Assembly: GCA_037953625.1 (NCBI GenBank) | Contig: CM075650.1 | Coordinates: 147,403,206-147,467,205, forward strand | Source: Crotalaria pallida | Lineage: Eukaryota > Streptophyta > Magnoliopsida > Fabales > Fabaceae | Direction of reading: 5' to 3' | Length of the DNA: 64,000 nt | Part shown: in pieces, positions 1 through 11,144 of the stretch | Numbering within the stretch: position 1 is the first letter of the stretch | How the letters are laid out: every line of letters begins with the position of its first letter | Position numbers and translations under genes: made by a program | Notes under the pieces: model-generated | Database searches by the model: none | Seen by the model: only the letters and a program-made list of their open reading frames with translations | What the model was told of the DNA's origin: nothing

Positions 1-372
1 TTTTTTACTGGATAACCTTTTTTTTTTCTTCTGGTTAACCTGTTTTTTCTTTATTGGATAGCATATTATTCCACTGGATAACAACATTGCATAGAAATAT
101 AGGGTATATCTCAACATATCTTAGACAACATCATCCCAATATATGATTTTTAAGCATGCAAACATAATATTTTCATCCTCGTAATATTTGTAAAGATTCT
201 ATCTTTGATTAGATTCTAAAATTAACTAAAAATTAATTAAAATAACTAAAAAAATAGGACGGAGGGAAGGAGCCGCCTACTGCTACTGCTGTCTTATTTG
301 CATAAGAAGCTATAGAAGAAAAAATTGCTACTGCTTCCTTTTTTTTATTTATTTATTTTAATATTTGAACTA
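1..372. other. AT-rich intergenic DNA, no gene seen
   Basis: This stretch is T- and A-rich with homopolymer runs. I see no coding pattern, no splice-framed exon and no clear repeat boundary. It runs into the GGTCC-rich dispersed repeat that follows. Confidence 0.5.
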
Positions 373-556
373 TCGGTCCGGTCCGGTCCTCGCGATCTCA
401 AAATTAGTGAAACTTTGGACCGGACCACAGTAGAACGGTCCAGAAATTTTAAGATCGGACTGGACAACAAGATCAGATTGGACCATATTTTTTGGTTCGG
501 TCCGGTCCGATCCAACCGATCTCGCCGTCCGGGACCGAATCACTTACACCCTTAGT
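373..556. repeat. Dispersed GGTCCGGTCC-rich repeat, copy 1
   Basis: The stretch is dense in GGTCCGGTCC and GGACCGGACC motifs, alternating in orientation. It contains 'cgatctcaaaa' near the start and ends in a 'tcacttacaccctta' tail. A related copy in the same orientation lies at 56573-56735, with the same order of motifs and a 'cgcttacacctctaatta' tail. Short C/G-rich motif arrays inside AT-rich DNA suggest a non-autonomous DNA element or an LTR fragment, but I cannot define its ends. The small open frame across it is not a gene. Confidence 0.5.
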
Positions 557-559
557 CTC

Positions 560-1735
560 ATTTAGTGGTGGCTCTTCATTCTTCCCATGATGCTGGAGCA
601 ATGACACTCTACATGTGGTCTGGCCGCCCTGGTTACACATCCTGACAGTTGTTGAGTATTCAAGTATGATTGGATGCCCCACATAGGATAGGATGACATG
701 AGTGATCGAGAGGGTTTATAAATAGCAAGACCCATAGAACCATTACCTTAAAGTTTTGGTCAGAATGTGATATATCAGTTTTTGGCGATGTTTTACTCTT
801 TCCATGACCTTATAGCAATGAGACTTCTCATATGGTCTAATCTCCTAGGTTACAGGTACTGACAATAGTATCAGAGCCTACGGATTGGATGCGACATTGT
901 GGATCAAGGGGGAATGGCTGGTATGTGTGAAAAATCACACTTGAGGGGAAGATTGTTGGGTATTCAAGTGAGATTGAAAGTCTTACATTAGATCTGATGT
1001 GATAAGAGAGAGGATTTATCAATAATAAGACACATGGAACCATTGTATCATGGTTTTGGTTCAGGATGCGATGTCTCACTTATTGGTGGTTTTCACTCTT
1101 CCCATGATTATAGAGAATGAGGCTTCCCAGTGGAAACATAATGATAGATTAAAAAAAATTGAGTTTTGAGGATTTTCATTCATACATTGCATATTACGAT
1201 ATCAAAGCAGTGTCAAGACCTACAATTAGGGAGGTTAGACCACTTGGGAAGTCTCACTACTCTATAGAGTGAAGAGCCATCAATTAGTGAGATACAACAT
1301 CCTGAACCAAAACCTTAAAAGCAATTATTCTATGAGTCTTGTCACCAATAAACCCTATCACTCATCCCATCATATCCAATGTGGGACTTCCAATAATAAC
1401 ACTTAAATGCCCAACAACCTTCCATCTTCAAGTGTGAATTCCCACACTTATTGGTCAATCTCCCTTGATCCACGATGTCTGATTCTTGGCAAATCGTCAG
1501 CTTTTATACCATCATCAAGACCTATAACCGGGAGATTAGACTGCTTGACAAGTGTCATTGCTCTAGAGTTATTGGAAGAGTGAAGAGCCACCAACAAGTA
1601 ACGCACCACATCTTGAACCAAAACCTTAAGGTAATGGTTCTATGGATCTTGCCACCTATAAATCCTCTCACTCATCCAATCCTATTCAAGAATTTAATTA
1701 TATGGAGGTTGATGGAAAGACGATGATTGTCGATG
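560..1735. repeat. Clustered degenerate LTR-like repeats in inverted arrangement
   Basis: Four diverged copies of one ~200-bp unit are visible. Two face right (about 650-870 and 955-1140) and two face left (about 1240-1425 and 1490-1700). Shared pieces include 'gtattcaagt', 'gagggtttata', 'accttaaggttttggttcag' and 'ggctcttcactcttcccatg'. The first copy is followed at about 865-877 by 'agtatcagagcc', one base off the initiator tRNA-Met primer binding site that follows a 5' LTR in copia elements. I read the cluster as fragments of an old LTR family joined head to head around 1190. No protein-coding remnant was recognised. Confidence 0.5.
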
Positions 1736-1975
1736 TAGACTACATGTGGTAATTCGGACTACCTGATAATGTTTGGGCCGCCCTAGGGCTCAAGCCATGA
1801 TCGGACATGACCAAAAAGGCTTGGAAAATTTTGAGCCAAAATCATCTACCTAAACTCGATAACGAATAACTTTTTAACTAGATCAGGTTCAGTTTTTAGG
1901 TGATATAAGAAGGTTGGCCTAGAATCCGACCGGTTCGGGCTTAATGAAAAAAATGGGAAAAAAAATTTGGAACTT

Positions 1976-2436
1976 AGGATCTATTTGACAAAACTAACTT
2001 ATAGCTGTGAGCTTGTAGCTGATAGCTTTGAGGTTAAAGCTGATAGCTTTGAGGTTAAAGCTGATAGCTGTGAATCTAACTTATAGCTATGAGATTATAG
2101 CTGGAAACTTATAGCTGTATAACTAACTTATTGAACTAGAGTTGTTTGACAAAACTAGCTGTGTAACTAATTTAAACATGTTAAATGATTGAAAAGGGTA
2201 AATAATAATATAATTTAAAAAAAAGGGTAAAATTGAGATATGATTTATTGAAAGCTCTTATTTTTTTTCTTCTCAAAGCTACCTAATGTAGCTTTCTAAA
2301 AGCTATAAACTTCCTTTTTGAAAGTCATAAGTTTCTTCTATTTTTTGTTCATCAAACACTAGTAGCTTATTGACCGGATCAATAAACTAAAAACTATCAG
2401 ATAAGTTATAAGCTTATCTTACCAAACACAACCTTA
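1976..2436. repeat. Possible hAT-like MITE with internal short repeats
   Basis: The ends are loosely inverted ('ctatttgacaaaactaactt' against the complement of 'taccaaacacaacctta'). The interior repeats 'agctgatagctttgaggtta' and related 'ttatagct' words several times. The terminal similarity and low coding content fit a hAT-type miniature element. The target duplication is not clear, so the boundaries are approximate. Confidence 0.35.
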
Positions 2437-2993
2437 TTCGGGTTGGATTTTAAGACAAAAACACCAAGTCCTCTTATTTAATTATCACAAATGCATCTAT
2501 TTCAGTTAAGACGAAGTGTATTAGGTTTTATTTAAAATATATTATTTTAGTAACTCCACTATTATCTTGGATTGAAAAAAACGAAAGAGGCCAAATCAAT
2601 TTATACATAGATAACACAACATTTAGTTCTTTGTATGATAACAACAAGCAGACTTGGTGGATACTGTATAATTTTGTCGAAAATAGTAGATATTGCAGCC
2701 GGCCAGGGTCGGCTAATCCCCTTCATGTATTACTTGACAAAAGAAAAGGAAGATAGGAAAACGACAACGAAAGATTGAATCTAATTCTTTATCAGTTCAT
2801 AAAATGAGTTAGACTTCTCAGTCACGCATGAAATTCCAATAATGTTGACAAAATTAATGGATTGAATGGAATCATAGTGTTGATAAGACAAATTTCAGTA
2901 GCCCAACGTAGAAAAGGATTGATAAGTGAGTGAATGTACAAAATGTCCATTCACCTAATCACCTCTTTATAATTCAAAATAAATCAAATCAAA

Positions 2994-2999
<6 letters not shown>
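2437..2999. other. Intergenic DNA, no gene seen
   Basis: No open frame with coding character, RNA gene or repeat boundary was recognised here. It ends at the (AT)n microsatellite. Confidence 0.4.

Positions 3000-3041
<42 letters not shown>
3000..3041. repeat. (AT)n microsatellite
   Basis: Uninterrupted AT dinucleotide repeat of about 21 units. Confidence 0.95.
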
Positions 3042-3043
<2 letters not shown>

Positions 3044-3251
3044 TAATTATTATGATTTTTAACACTAAATATGCTAAACTAAATCAATTTTTAAATTAAA
3101 TTAGTATAATATTAAAATCGTTTCAATATAATTATGGTTTGATTTATTAAAATAAAATCATGAATAAATAAAAATTGAATTTATTAAAGTAAAACAATGT
3201 TTAAGAGAGACCAGCTTTTAAATAAATTATAGATTAATAAATCTATTGTTC

Positions 3252-3266
3252 TTATTATTATTATTA

Positions 3267-3332
<66 letters not shown>
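3252..3332. repeat. (TTA)n microsatellite
   Basis: About 27 TTA/ATT triplets with a single TTG interruption near 3270. Long uninterrupted triplet runs like this are usually length-polymorphic. Confidence 0.95.
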
Positions 3333-3900
3333 GAGTTTTCTTAATCTCTTTCTTAGGGTTGAGGATAAGTACCCCAAAGTGTTTAAAATTTCTTAAAAAT
3401 GATGCATCTAATAAATTAAAGGACTTGTGTTTTTATTTTTTTTCAAAGGATTCTAACTACTTTGGGGTGTTAGGGCTAAGATCAAGAAAACTTTTATTAT
3501 CATTACTCTAATAGTTCATTAATATTACCATTACAGTAAACTTTCCATACAAGTAAAAATAATATTTTCTTAAATAAAAAGAAGGATTTTTTTGGTTAAG
3601 GATAAAAGGTTAAAAAAGAGTAAAAATATAATGTGAAACTAAGTTTATTCTCTTTAAAGTATTAAATCTTCATTTTTTTCAAAGCAAAATTACTTTAGTA
3701 AGTCTCTTATTCTCAGTCTTAAGGACCGAGGTTAAGAAAATCCTAAAAAAAAATGATTTTTTAATACAAACAAAAAAGTCCAATGTTCACCAACAAAATT
3801 ATTAAGAACGATTAAATTTTAATATTCAAGCACACATAATAAATCAACTCAAAATAAAATGAGTTATTTATTTTTACATTAGATTAACATGAGTATTTTT

Positions 3901-3933
<33 letters not shown>

Positions 3934-4013
3934 CATACAGGGTTTGGTTTGAAACTTTACCGTTTATATAATTTTTTTCCTATTACTTAATTATAATTTT
4001 TACTTTAAAAATA
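3333..4013. other. AT-rich intergenic DNA with a short (AT)n tract
   Basis: No gene is visible. A short (AT)n run lies at about 3908-3933. The sequence just before the Mutator-like element at 4023 carries the 9-bp CTTAATAAA that is repeated on that element's far side. Confidence 0.5.
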
Positions 4014-4022
4014 CTTAATAAA

Positions 4023-5376
4023 GGGATTTGGTAACCTATGTAAAGTGGTTTTTTAGTTGAAGCATTTTAGCATGGTGTACCAGTTTTTAGTAGACAAAAA
4101 AACCCTCATGCTTTAGAGAGAGTTAGTTTTAAAAAACAATTAGTATTTTAATAATTTTCATTTTTACATTAAAAAAACAGAAATCTCACCCCCTAAACCC
4201 TTACCCACATATCTTTCATCCCTCATTTCTCGAAACTCATTCTCTCTTCAAAAACCCCATTACTGTTGTTCAAAAATATATACCAGAAACTCAAAAATTT
4301 GTTGCGGTGAGAGGTGAGCAGCGACCACTATCATGATTCATTAGATCTACTCTATTCCTTTGTTTTATTTATTTTTCCATAAAATATTGATACATATTGT
4401 GAAACTCTTGCTGGCATAACAGTACTGTGTTTCCGGTATAATTATAGTGTGGGTTCAAACCTTGGCATAGCAGTATTGCATTTCCAGTATAACTATCATG
4501 TGGGTTCAAACTTTGGCATCGTTTTTTCTATTGTATTAATTATTTCTCTAAACAAATTTTTTAGTTTCCAATATAAATGTTTGAAGAACAGGAATGGGGT
4601 TTTTGAAGAGAGAAAAATTTAAAATATTTCTGCAACCAAATTTTGGATGGTTGCACAACAATTCCTTAAATGAACCAATGATTGTTTGACACGTCAGCTA
4701 ATGAAATTTTAAGTTACTGCCATGTCAGCTCAGATTAGCTGATTTGTCAAACAAACATTGGTCCACTAAGGAATTGTTTTGCAACCATCCAAAATTTGAT
4801 TGCATGATAGCAGAGAAACTCAAAAATTTGTTGCGGTGAGGGGTGAGCGGCAACCACCATCGTGATTCATTAGATTTTCTCTATTCGTTTGTTTTATTTA
4901 TTTTTCCATAAAATATTGACACATTTTGTGAAACTCTTGCTGACATAACAGTACTGCAATTCCGGTATAACTATAATGTGGGTTCAAACCTTGGCATAAC
5001 ATTACTGCATTTCCAGTATAACTATAACGTGGGTTCAAACTTTGGCATCGTTTTTTCTACTGTATTAATCATTCTCTAAACAAACTTTTGAGTTTCCGGT
5101 ATAAATGTTTGAAGAAAAGTAATGGGGTTTTTGAAGAGAGAAATGAGAGATGAGAGAGAATGGGTTTAGAGAAATGAGGAATGGAAGAGAGGTGGGCAAG
5201 GGTTTGAGAGGTGAGATTTCTGATTTTTTTTTTTAAATTTAAAAATGAAAATTATTATAATACTCCTGTTTCTTAAAACTAAGTCTCTCTAAAATATGAG
5301 TTTTTTTGTCTACTAAAAACCACTCCACCATGTTAAAATGCTCCAACTAAAATATCACTTTACATATGTTAACAAA
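4023..5376. mobile_element. Non-autonomous Mutator-like element with long terminal inverted repeats
   Basis: The first ~240 bp (from 'tttggtaacctatgtaaag') are matched, with substitutions, by the reverse complement of the last ~280 bp ('tttgttaacatatgtaaag'). The 9-bp direct repeat CTTAATAAA flanks it at 4014-4022 and 5377-5385. A 9-bp target duplication and long inverted ends are typical of Mutator-like elements. The exact left end is uncertain by about four bases. The interior has a ~330-bp direct duplication (about 4280-4615 and 4810-5140), and the two halves are separated by a small MITE. No transposase reading frame is present. Confidence 0.65.
4631..4804. mobile_element. 174-bp MITE nested in the Mutator-like element, copy 1
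   Basis: The termini are inverted repeats of more than 20 bp, starting TGCAACCAAATTTTGGATGG and ending with its near complement. The interior has paired 'tgtcagct' and 'agctgatttgtcaaac' words, so the whole element can fold into a hairpin. A second, slightly longer copy is at 57441-57636. It sits exactly between the two halves of the host element's internal duplication. I could not fix a target duplication. Confidence 0.7.
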
Positions 5377-5385
5377 CTTAATAAA

Positions 5386-5790
5386 AAAAACTAAATATTA
5401 ACAATCCGTTAAAAACTTCTTCCCTCAACCCCTTTCGGATGAACGGCTGAATCCAGTGCAGATTCACATGGATTCTTTGGGAGATCGAAGTTGAAATTTG
5501 AGTTCTACAAATATAATATTTGATTCTTTGGACAATATGGATAGGTACGAATATTTAAAGAGAATCACAAAAATTCATATAAAATATTTTATAAATATTT
5601 TTGTGGGTTCATACATATCATATAGGCATTTCCTTAAATATCAATATGCATGTATTGACCATGAATCCCAACGATGAAGAATTGGAAGAAACTAATCTTT
5701 CTGTCCCATTGTTTTGATAAAAAAAATACAAAATAATTTGTTTTAATAAATTAAATTAAAAACAATAAATGAAATATCTTAAAAATTATA
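5386..5790. other. Intergenic DNA, no gene seen
   Basis: AT-rich sequence with no coding pattern or repeat that I could define. Confidence 0.4.
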
Positions 5791-6066
5791 CTACCTCGAT
5801 CCTTATATATGAGATTCTTTTGGTAGATTTCACGTCCGTTAAGAAAGTTGATTAATTTAGTTAACGGTATTAGAAATATGAATATTTGATATGTATATTC
5901 AAAATTAACCCTATTAATATTATTGAGAATCTAAAAATTGTTAAATAAACATGGGTGTTTGGGAAAAGAAGTAATAATTGTGATTGAAAATTGGTATAGA
6001 ATTTTATAAATATGGACAAAATAAAAATTTCAAAAGAGTCTTATATACAAGGACAGAGGGAATGTA
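5791..6066. mobile_element. Stowaway-like MITE
   Basis: The left end 'ctacctcgatccttatatat' is inverted at the right end ('tatacaaggacagagggaatg'), flanked by TA. CTCCCTCCGT-type ends with TA target duplications are the Stowaway (Tc1/mariner) pattern. The interior ('ttcacgtccgttaagaaagt') is related to the elements at 8731-9034 and 19971-20250. Confidence 0.65.
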
Positions 6067-6625
6067 GTATATTATAATCATGATAAAAACAAGTAAGGAA
6101 AGATATATTTAATTAAAAAAATATGATGATTCATTAATTTTTAAAATTTTATTGTTACATTCAATTTTCTTAATAATATTTATGAAAGATTGATATAATA
6201 TGTATTAATTGTAATGATATGAAAATTTGTGTAATACCAATTTATAATTAATGAGTGATCATACATTACTTTAAAAAAATATTCTCTTATTTTTATTGAT
6301 TAGATTCATTTTTACTAAGATAATGAAAAAAAGAGAATATAAAATATTTAAAATATAAAAAAATTCCAATTATATTTCAAATAAAATAAATAAATAACTG
6401 AAACCAATAAATAGAGCTATAGACGTCATAGTTAAAGCCTCCAGTAAAAAATCGAAATAATAAGTTATAGTAAGCATAAAGAAGATAAATTAAATATTTT
6501 CTTTTAAAATGACATTTTTTTTAGAAAATTTATGTTGGGAGACTCACTTGTCATAGCCAGATACGTGACCCGGATCAAATCCGGATATATCTAGATAGTA
6601 CTTGGAGAACCAAGTGAAAAAAAAA

Positions 6626-6984
6626 TGAGTGAAGACCCAATTTGGTCCCTCAAGTTTTTCGACTGGGACACTTTATTCCCTCAAGAATTATAATTCACTT
6701 TTAGTCTCTAAAGAATTTGAAAAATATCACTTTAGTCTCTGTTTTCATTCTGTTAACTACTGTCATTGTTTCCAGAAGCATCAGGGACATTTACTAGGAG
6801 GTCATTAGCACCTGGGAATGAAATGTTACAGTTTATGTTAGTAGTGACAGTAGTTAACGGAATGAAAACATGGATTAAAGTGATATTTTTTAAATTTTTT
6901 AAGGACTAAAAGTGAATTATATTTCTTGAAGGACTAAAGTGTTCTGGTCGAAAAACTTGAGGGACCAAATTGGGTATTCACTCA
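6626..6984. mobile_element. 359-bp MITE with ~140-bp inverted arms
   Basis: The left arm begins TGAGTGAAGACCCAATTTGG and its complement closes the right end. The arms stay similar for about 140 bp, including 'ccctcaagtttttcgac' and 'tcacttttagtc', and flank a ~60-bp loop. It lies inside A-rich flanks, so a target duplication cannot be read. The class is probably Mutator-like by end structure, but this is not certain. The open frame that starts in the right arm is not a gene. Confidence 0.65.
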
Positions 6985-7589
6985 AAAAAATAAATAATTT
7001 TTTATTATATAATAAAATAAATAATGTAAACTCCAAATTTTTTAGATTTTTATATACAATTCTCTATCAACTACTATATATTCCCGAGTTTAAGAGAATA
7101 CAATTGCATTTAATATTTGTTTATAAAATATCATTTCTTGTTTTATCATGGATTCATTTGGTGTTTAGGGTAGAATAGGAATATAATATAATATAATATA
7201 ATATAATAAGAAAGCAAGATAAGAGCCTAATATGAGTAAGATAACTCTTATTCTCTCTAATATTTGGTGCATACCACAAAATAATGATATTGATGAGGTG
7301 ATGATAACATGGTGACAAGTGATGATAATCATGGTAATAGCAATATTGTTAACGTGTGAGGATATATATTAGGGGAAAAAGAAAAACTACACTATTTTAT
7401 AAGGTGAAGGCTAAGTTACACCATATTATGTATTGGTGGACACATACACCATCTTTTTTAACTTGTTATAACAGGTATAGCAGGTTACCCATTATTTATT
7501 ATTGTAATCTTTAAAGATTTAAGGAATTTTTATTATTCTTTTTTTAAAGTATTTTTATTACTTACATCATATCTTTAAAAAATAATAAC

Positions 7590-8470
7590 TTTATTTATTG
7601 TGTTTTTATTAAAACATACTTGAAATTAGGATTCGTGATTTTTTAAAAAATAAATAATTATACAAAAAACTTATATCATAGATAATTAAAAAAAATACTA
7701 TAATATGATAAATATGATTTTTAAATTGGAACAAATAATATAGTATAATAGATTATTGTAGACAAAAATACCCTTATATGTTTTGTACAAATATGTTAAT
7801 TATAAAATTTTATGATTTTTTAAAAATAAATAATTATAAAAAGAACTTATAGCATAATTAAAAAATATAATATGAGAAATGTGATTTTTCAGTTGGAATA
7901 AATTAACATAGTATAACATATTATTATAGACAAAAATACTATTATGTGTTTTGTAGAAATATGTTAATTATAAAATTTATAATTTTTTAAAAATACATAA
8001 TTATTTAAAAAAATTTATAACATAAATAATAAAAGAATGTAACATGAAAAAGGTGATTTTTCACTTGGAATAAATTAACATAGTATAACATATTATTGTA
8101 GACAAAAATATCCTTATATAATTTGAAGAATTATGTTAATTATAAAAATTTATGATTTTTCAAAAATAAATAATTATTAAAAAAACTTATAGCATAGATA
8201 ATTAAAAAATATAATATACAAAAGGTATTTTTTCGGTTGAAACAAATTAACATAATATAACATATTATTGTAGACAAAAATACTCTTATGTAATTTGTGA
8301 AAATATGTTAATTATAAAAATTTATGATTTTTTTAAAAATAAATAATTATAAAAAAAAACTTTTAGTATATATAATTAAAAAATGTAATATGATAAATGT
8401 GATTTTTCAATTGAAATAAACTAATAACATATTATAACAGTTTTTTTTGACAAAAACAAAAACCTTATTT
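7590..8470. repeat. ~172-bp AT-rich tandem repeat, about five units
   Basis: The landmark 'gacaaaaat' (or 'gacaaaaac') recurs at 7761, 7929, 8101, 8273 and 8449, giving spacings of 168, 172, 172 and 176 bp. Each unit also carries 'atatgttaattataaaa', 'aaaaataaataatta' and 'aacatattattgtag'. Units differ by substitutions and small indels, so the array is not young. A further unit fragment, interrupted by a SINE, lies at about 9430-9660. The period is close to that of many plant satellites, but the array is short. Confidence 0.8.
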
Positions 8471-8730
8471 GTTTTGTAGAGATATATTTACCCATTAATA
8501 ACGTTATTCATAGATATTGATATTCAAATATTAAAGTTAATAAAGAAAATTATAATGCATTGAAAATTGTACTCAGTAGATTGACGATAGTATCTAACAA
8601 ATCCTGATTTTGGAATGTTGAGTCCTCACATAAGTTCACATTATGAGCCATAGTCCACTAGTAGTGGCAGAGCTTGGAAGGAGTAGGTGGGAGCACCTAA
8701 TCACCCTCATATTTTGTTAACATTATACTT

Positions 8731-9034
8731 ACTCCGGTCCTATATGTAAAATCCTTTTGGGAAATTTCACGTTTATCAAGAAAGTGGATTAAGGTTATTA
8801 GTGGTTTTGGAAAGGTAAACATTTAATATACTTTTTCAAAATTACTCCTATAATTGTTATTGAGATTCTAAAAGGGGTTGATTTAATAAGGGTATTTTTG
8901 GAAAGAAGTAATTAATGTTATTGAAAATTGGAAGAGTAATTAAATATTATTGAAAATTGAAATGGGGTCTTATATATATGACCAAACTAAAAACTCCAAA
9001 AGGGTCTTACAAATAGCTAGGACCGGAGGGAGTA
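8731..9034. mobile_element. Stowaway-like MITE
   Basis: The ends 'actccggtcctatatgtaa' and 'gctaggaccggagggagt' are inverted and bordered by TA. The interior words 'cttttgggaaatttcacg' and 'aagaaagtggattaa' match the family at 5791-6066. Confidence 0.65.
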
Positions 9035-9452
9035 CTAAGTAAATTTAAAAAAAAAAACTGTGAAGTTAGTTATTGTTGTTGGATTGATATGGGTAGAATA
9101 GGAAAATTACACATGCCTCAAAAAATAATTTTACCAAAAATAATCTACATAACCTACAAAGGAGATGTTGAATTTTGATTTTTTTTAACAACATAATCTA
9201 AAATTATATTTTTCAATTTTTTTTTAATATAGATTCAATAATCCAATACACTAAAAATGAAAAAAAAATAAAGTATATAACACACAATGGCAAAATAACC
9301 TTGTTATAAATAAATTATTTAATTTAAACTCTCAAAAGTCATGATAATCCTATATCAGAGATACTTCAATAAAAATAATTAATTGATTTACACAGAGATA
9401 AATTGATGATACTTGAGATATAATTAAATAAAATTAGAATTTATGGTTTTTT

Positions 9453-9588
9453 TTTTGTCCATGACCGGAGTGTCCACCGCCGACGCGCAGTGACTAATCT
9501 CCTCACTGGCTTGTAGGCACCTCTAATGGGTGGGACAGCTGGCCCCGAGATTTAACGCTGTTGCATGCACAAGCAGGATTCGAACACC
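9453..9588 (-). mobile_element. SINE (minus orientation) with 18-bp target duplication
   Basis: An 18-bp direct repeat, TAGAATTTATGGTTTTTT, flanks the insert at 9435-9452 and 9589-9606. The insert is GC-richer than its surroundings and starts on the plus strand with a T run, which is a poly(A) tail on the minus strand. Near the other end it carries 'GTTCGAATCC' on the minus strand, matching the RNA polymerase III B box of tRNA-derived SINEs. The B box lies almost at the 5' end and no A box is left, so this copy looks 5'-truncated. It interrupts a unit of the 172-bp AT-rich repeat. Confidence 0.75.
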
Positions 9589-10152
9589 TAGAATTTATGG
9601 TTTTTTAAAAATAAATAATTTTAAAAACTTATAGCATAGATTATAATTAAAAAAATAATAGACATATATTTTTATTTATTACTTAATAATAAAGATCTTT
9701 AAATGTAAATAATAAATAAGTTAATTAATGACATTTAAATTTGAAAATTCACTAAACTTACATATGTTACTTAGACAACAGGTTGCAAGTAGACTCAATT
9801 ATTGAATTAGCACATGGTGTACTCAATCACCAAATTTATTTGGTGTTTTTTAGCCAAAATCATTTTATAATGCTCATTCCTAACTTAGTTCTCAACATAG
9901 ATTAGAAAACACCCTAACGTAAATAAGATAGGATAGATTAACATGATAACACTATTTTTTTTTTTAGGCTTACCAAAAGGCTTACCAAACTCATGATAAC
10001 CACAACATTGGAAAATTATCTTATCTTATTTTTTTATAAGTCGCTAACACTTGTTAGGGTTATTTGATATGGAAAAAAAATTCTAAGTGCACATTCAAGA
10101 TTCTTTCGAAAACATAAAAATTCACATTTTCCAACAATTTGTATCTATTATT

Positions 10153-10345
10153 TTTTTTGCTTTCGCAGGTGGTGTCTAGGCTTTCGCATTTTGGCGGCCC
10201 AACTAAATCCACCCCGACCCTACAGAACTCCACTTTGTGGGCAGGGGTCTCCCAACGCGTACCTCTCCGTTTCCATAGGTGTCGAACTCGAGACCTCATA
10301 ATTAAGGGACCTAGTGAGTTGTCACTAAATCAACGACACGTTGAT
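10153..10345 (-). mobile_element. SINE (minus orientation) with 17-bp target duplication
   Basis: The 17-bp AATTTGTATCTATTATT flanks the insert at 10136-10152 and 10346-10362 with no mismatch. On the minus strand the element runs from a tRNA-like head to an A tail. The head has 'TTAGTGACAACTCACTAGG' in the A-box position and 'GAGTTCGACACC' in the B-box position, and the A tail appears as the plus-strand T run at 10153-10158. The body differs from the SINE at 9453-9588, so it is a separate family. Small open frames across it are not genes. Confidence 0.8.
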
Positions 10346-10362
10346 AATTTGTATCTATTATT

Positions 10363-11144
10363 AGTTTCTTAACTTCTTAACATTTTCCTTTTTTTATCCT
10401 GAAAATACCTTAAAAAAGTATCATTTCCTTATATAAGTTTGCCTTTTTAAAATTTGTTTATCCTTTTCGTCAGTTGCATAGTTCAGGAAAAAAAAAATCC
10501 AAACAAATATAACAGAGACAATCATTTACTAAAATTAAGTACATATACTCAGCGTAAATAACCTGGCACCTAGCTATTTTAGTTTAACAAAAGTGAAAAA
10601 CCATTACAGTTTTGTCTTTGGAGGATAAAAAAAAAAAAAAGGATTAATAGCAAAAATAATCAAAAAGGGAAATCTTCTACTTTCTTTTATCTTTATTTAT
10701 ATTATTATGACAGTTGATGTCAACGTGAGTTTGAAATATGTAGAATCCATTCTTTTAAACGTCTCCCCTCCAAATGGCATTAGCTTTTGACAGATTTCAC
10801 ATTTCAGATAATAACAATAAAATAAATAAATAAATAAATAATATTATATCCCATTTTCTCCCAGAGTCAGAGGTTCTTGCGTATGGTTGTCGCATGCCCC
10901 TCGTACCATAATAATACTATTAACTTTGGTGTGTAACTACAAAGACTGCAGAATTTACTCCAATTTTGTCATATTATGAAAACCACCTTCTCTCTCCTTC
11001 ATCACTCTTCCCCTTAAATCCTCTATCATTCATTACCTTCATCAGAGGAAAGAGAGAGTGAGCGTGGCTTAGAAATTTGGATATCAGATTTGTTGCATCA
11101 ATACAACAAATACCAAAGTTCCAATCTTTTTAGCCATTACAAAA
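10363..11144. promoter_or_regulatory. Upstream and 5' UTR region of the UNC93-like gene
   Basis: No other gene lies here. The last ~100 bases before the start codon contain a GA-rich stretch ('agaggaaagagagagtgag') typical of a plant 5' leader. I see no convincing TATA box, so the transcription start is not assigned. Confidence 0.35.

Noticed and set aside
7590..8470. Regularly spaced repeats, considered as a CRISPR array
   Set aside because: The units are ~172 bp, fully repetitive with no unique spacers, and the DNA is from a plant nucleus.
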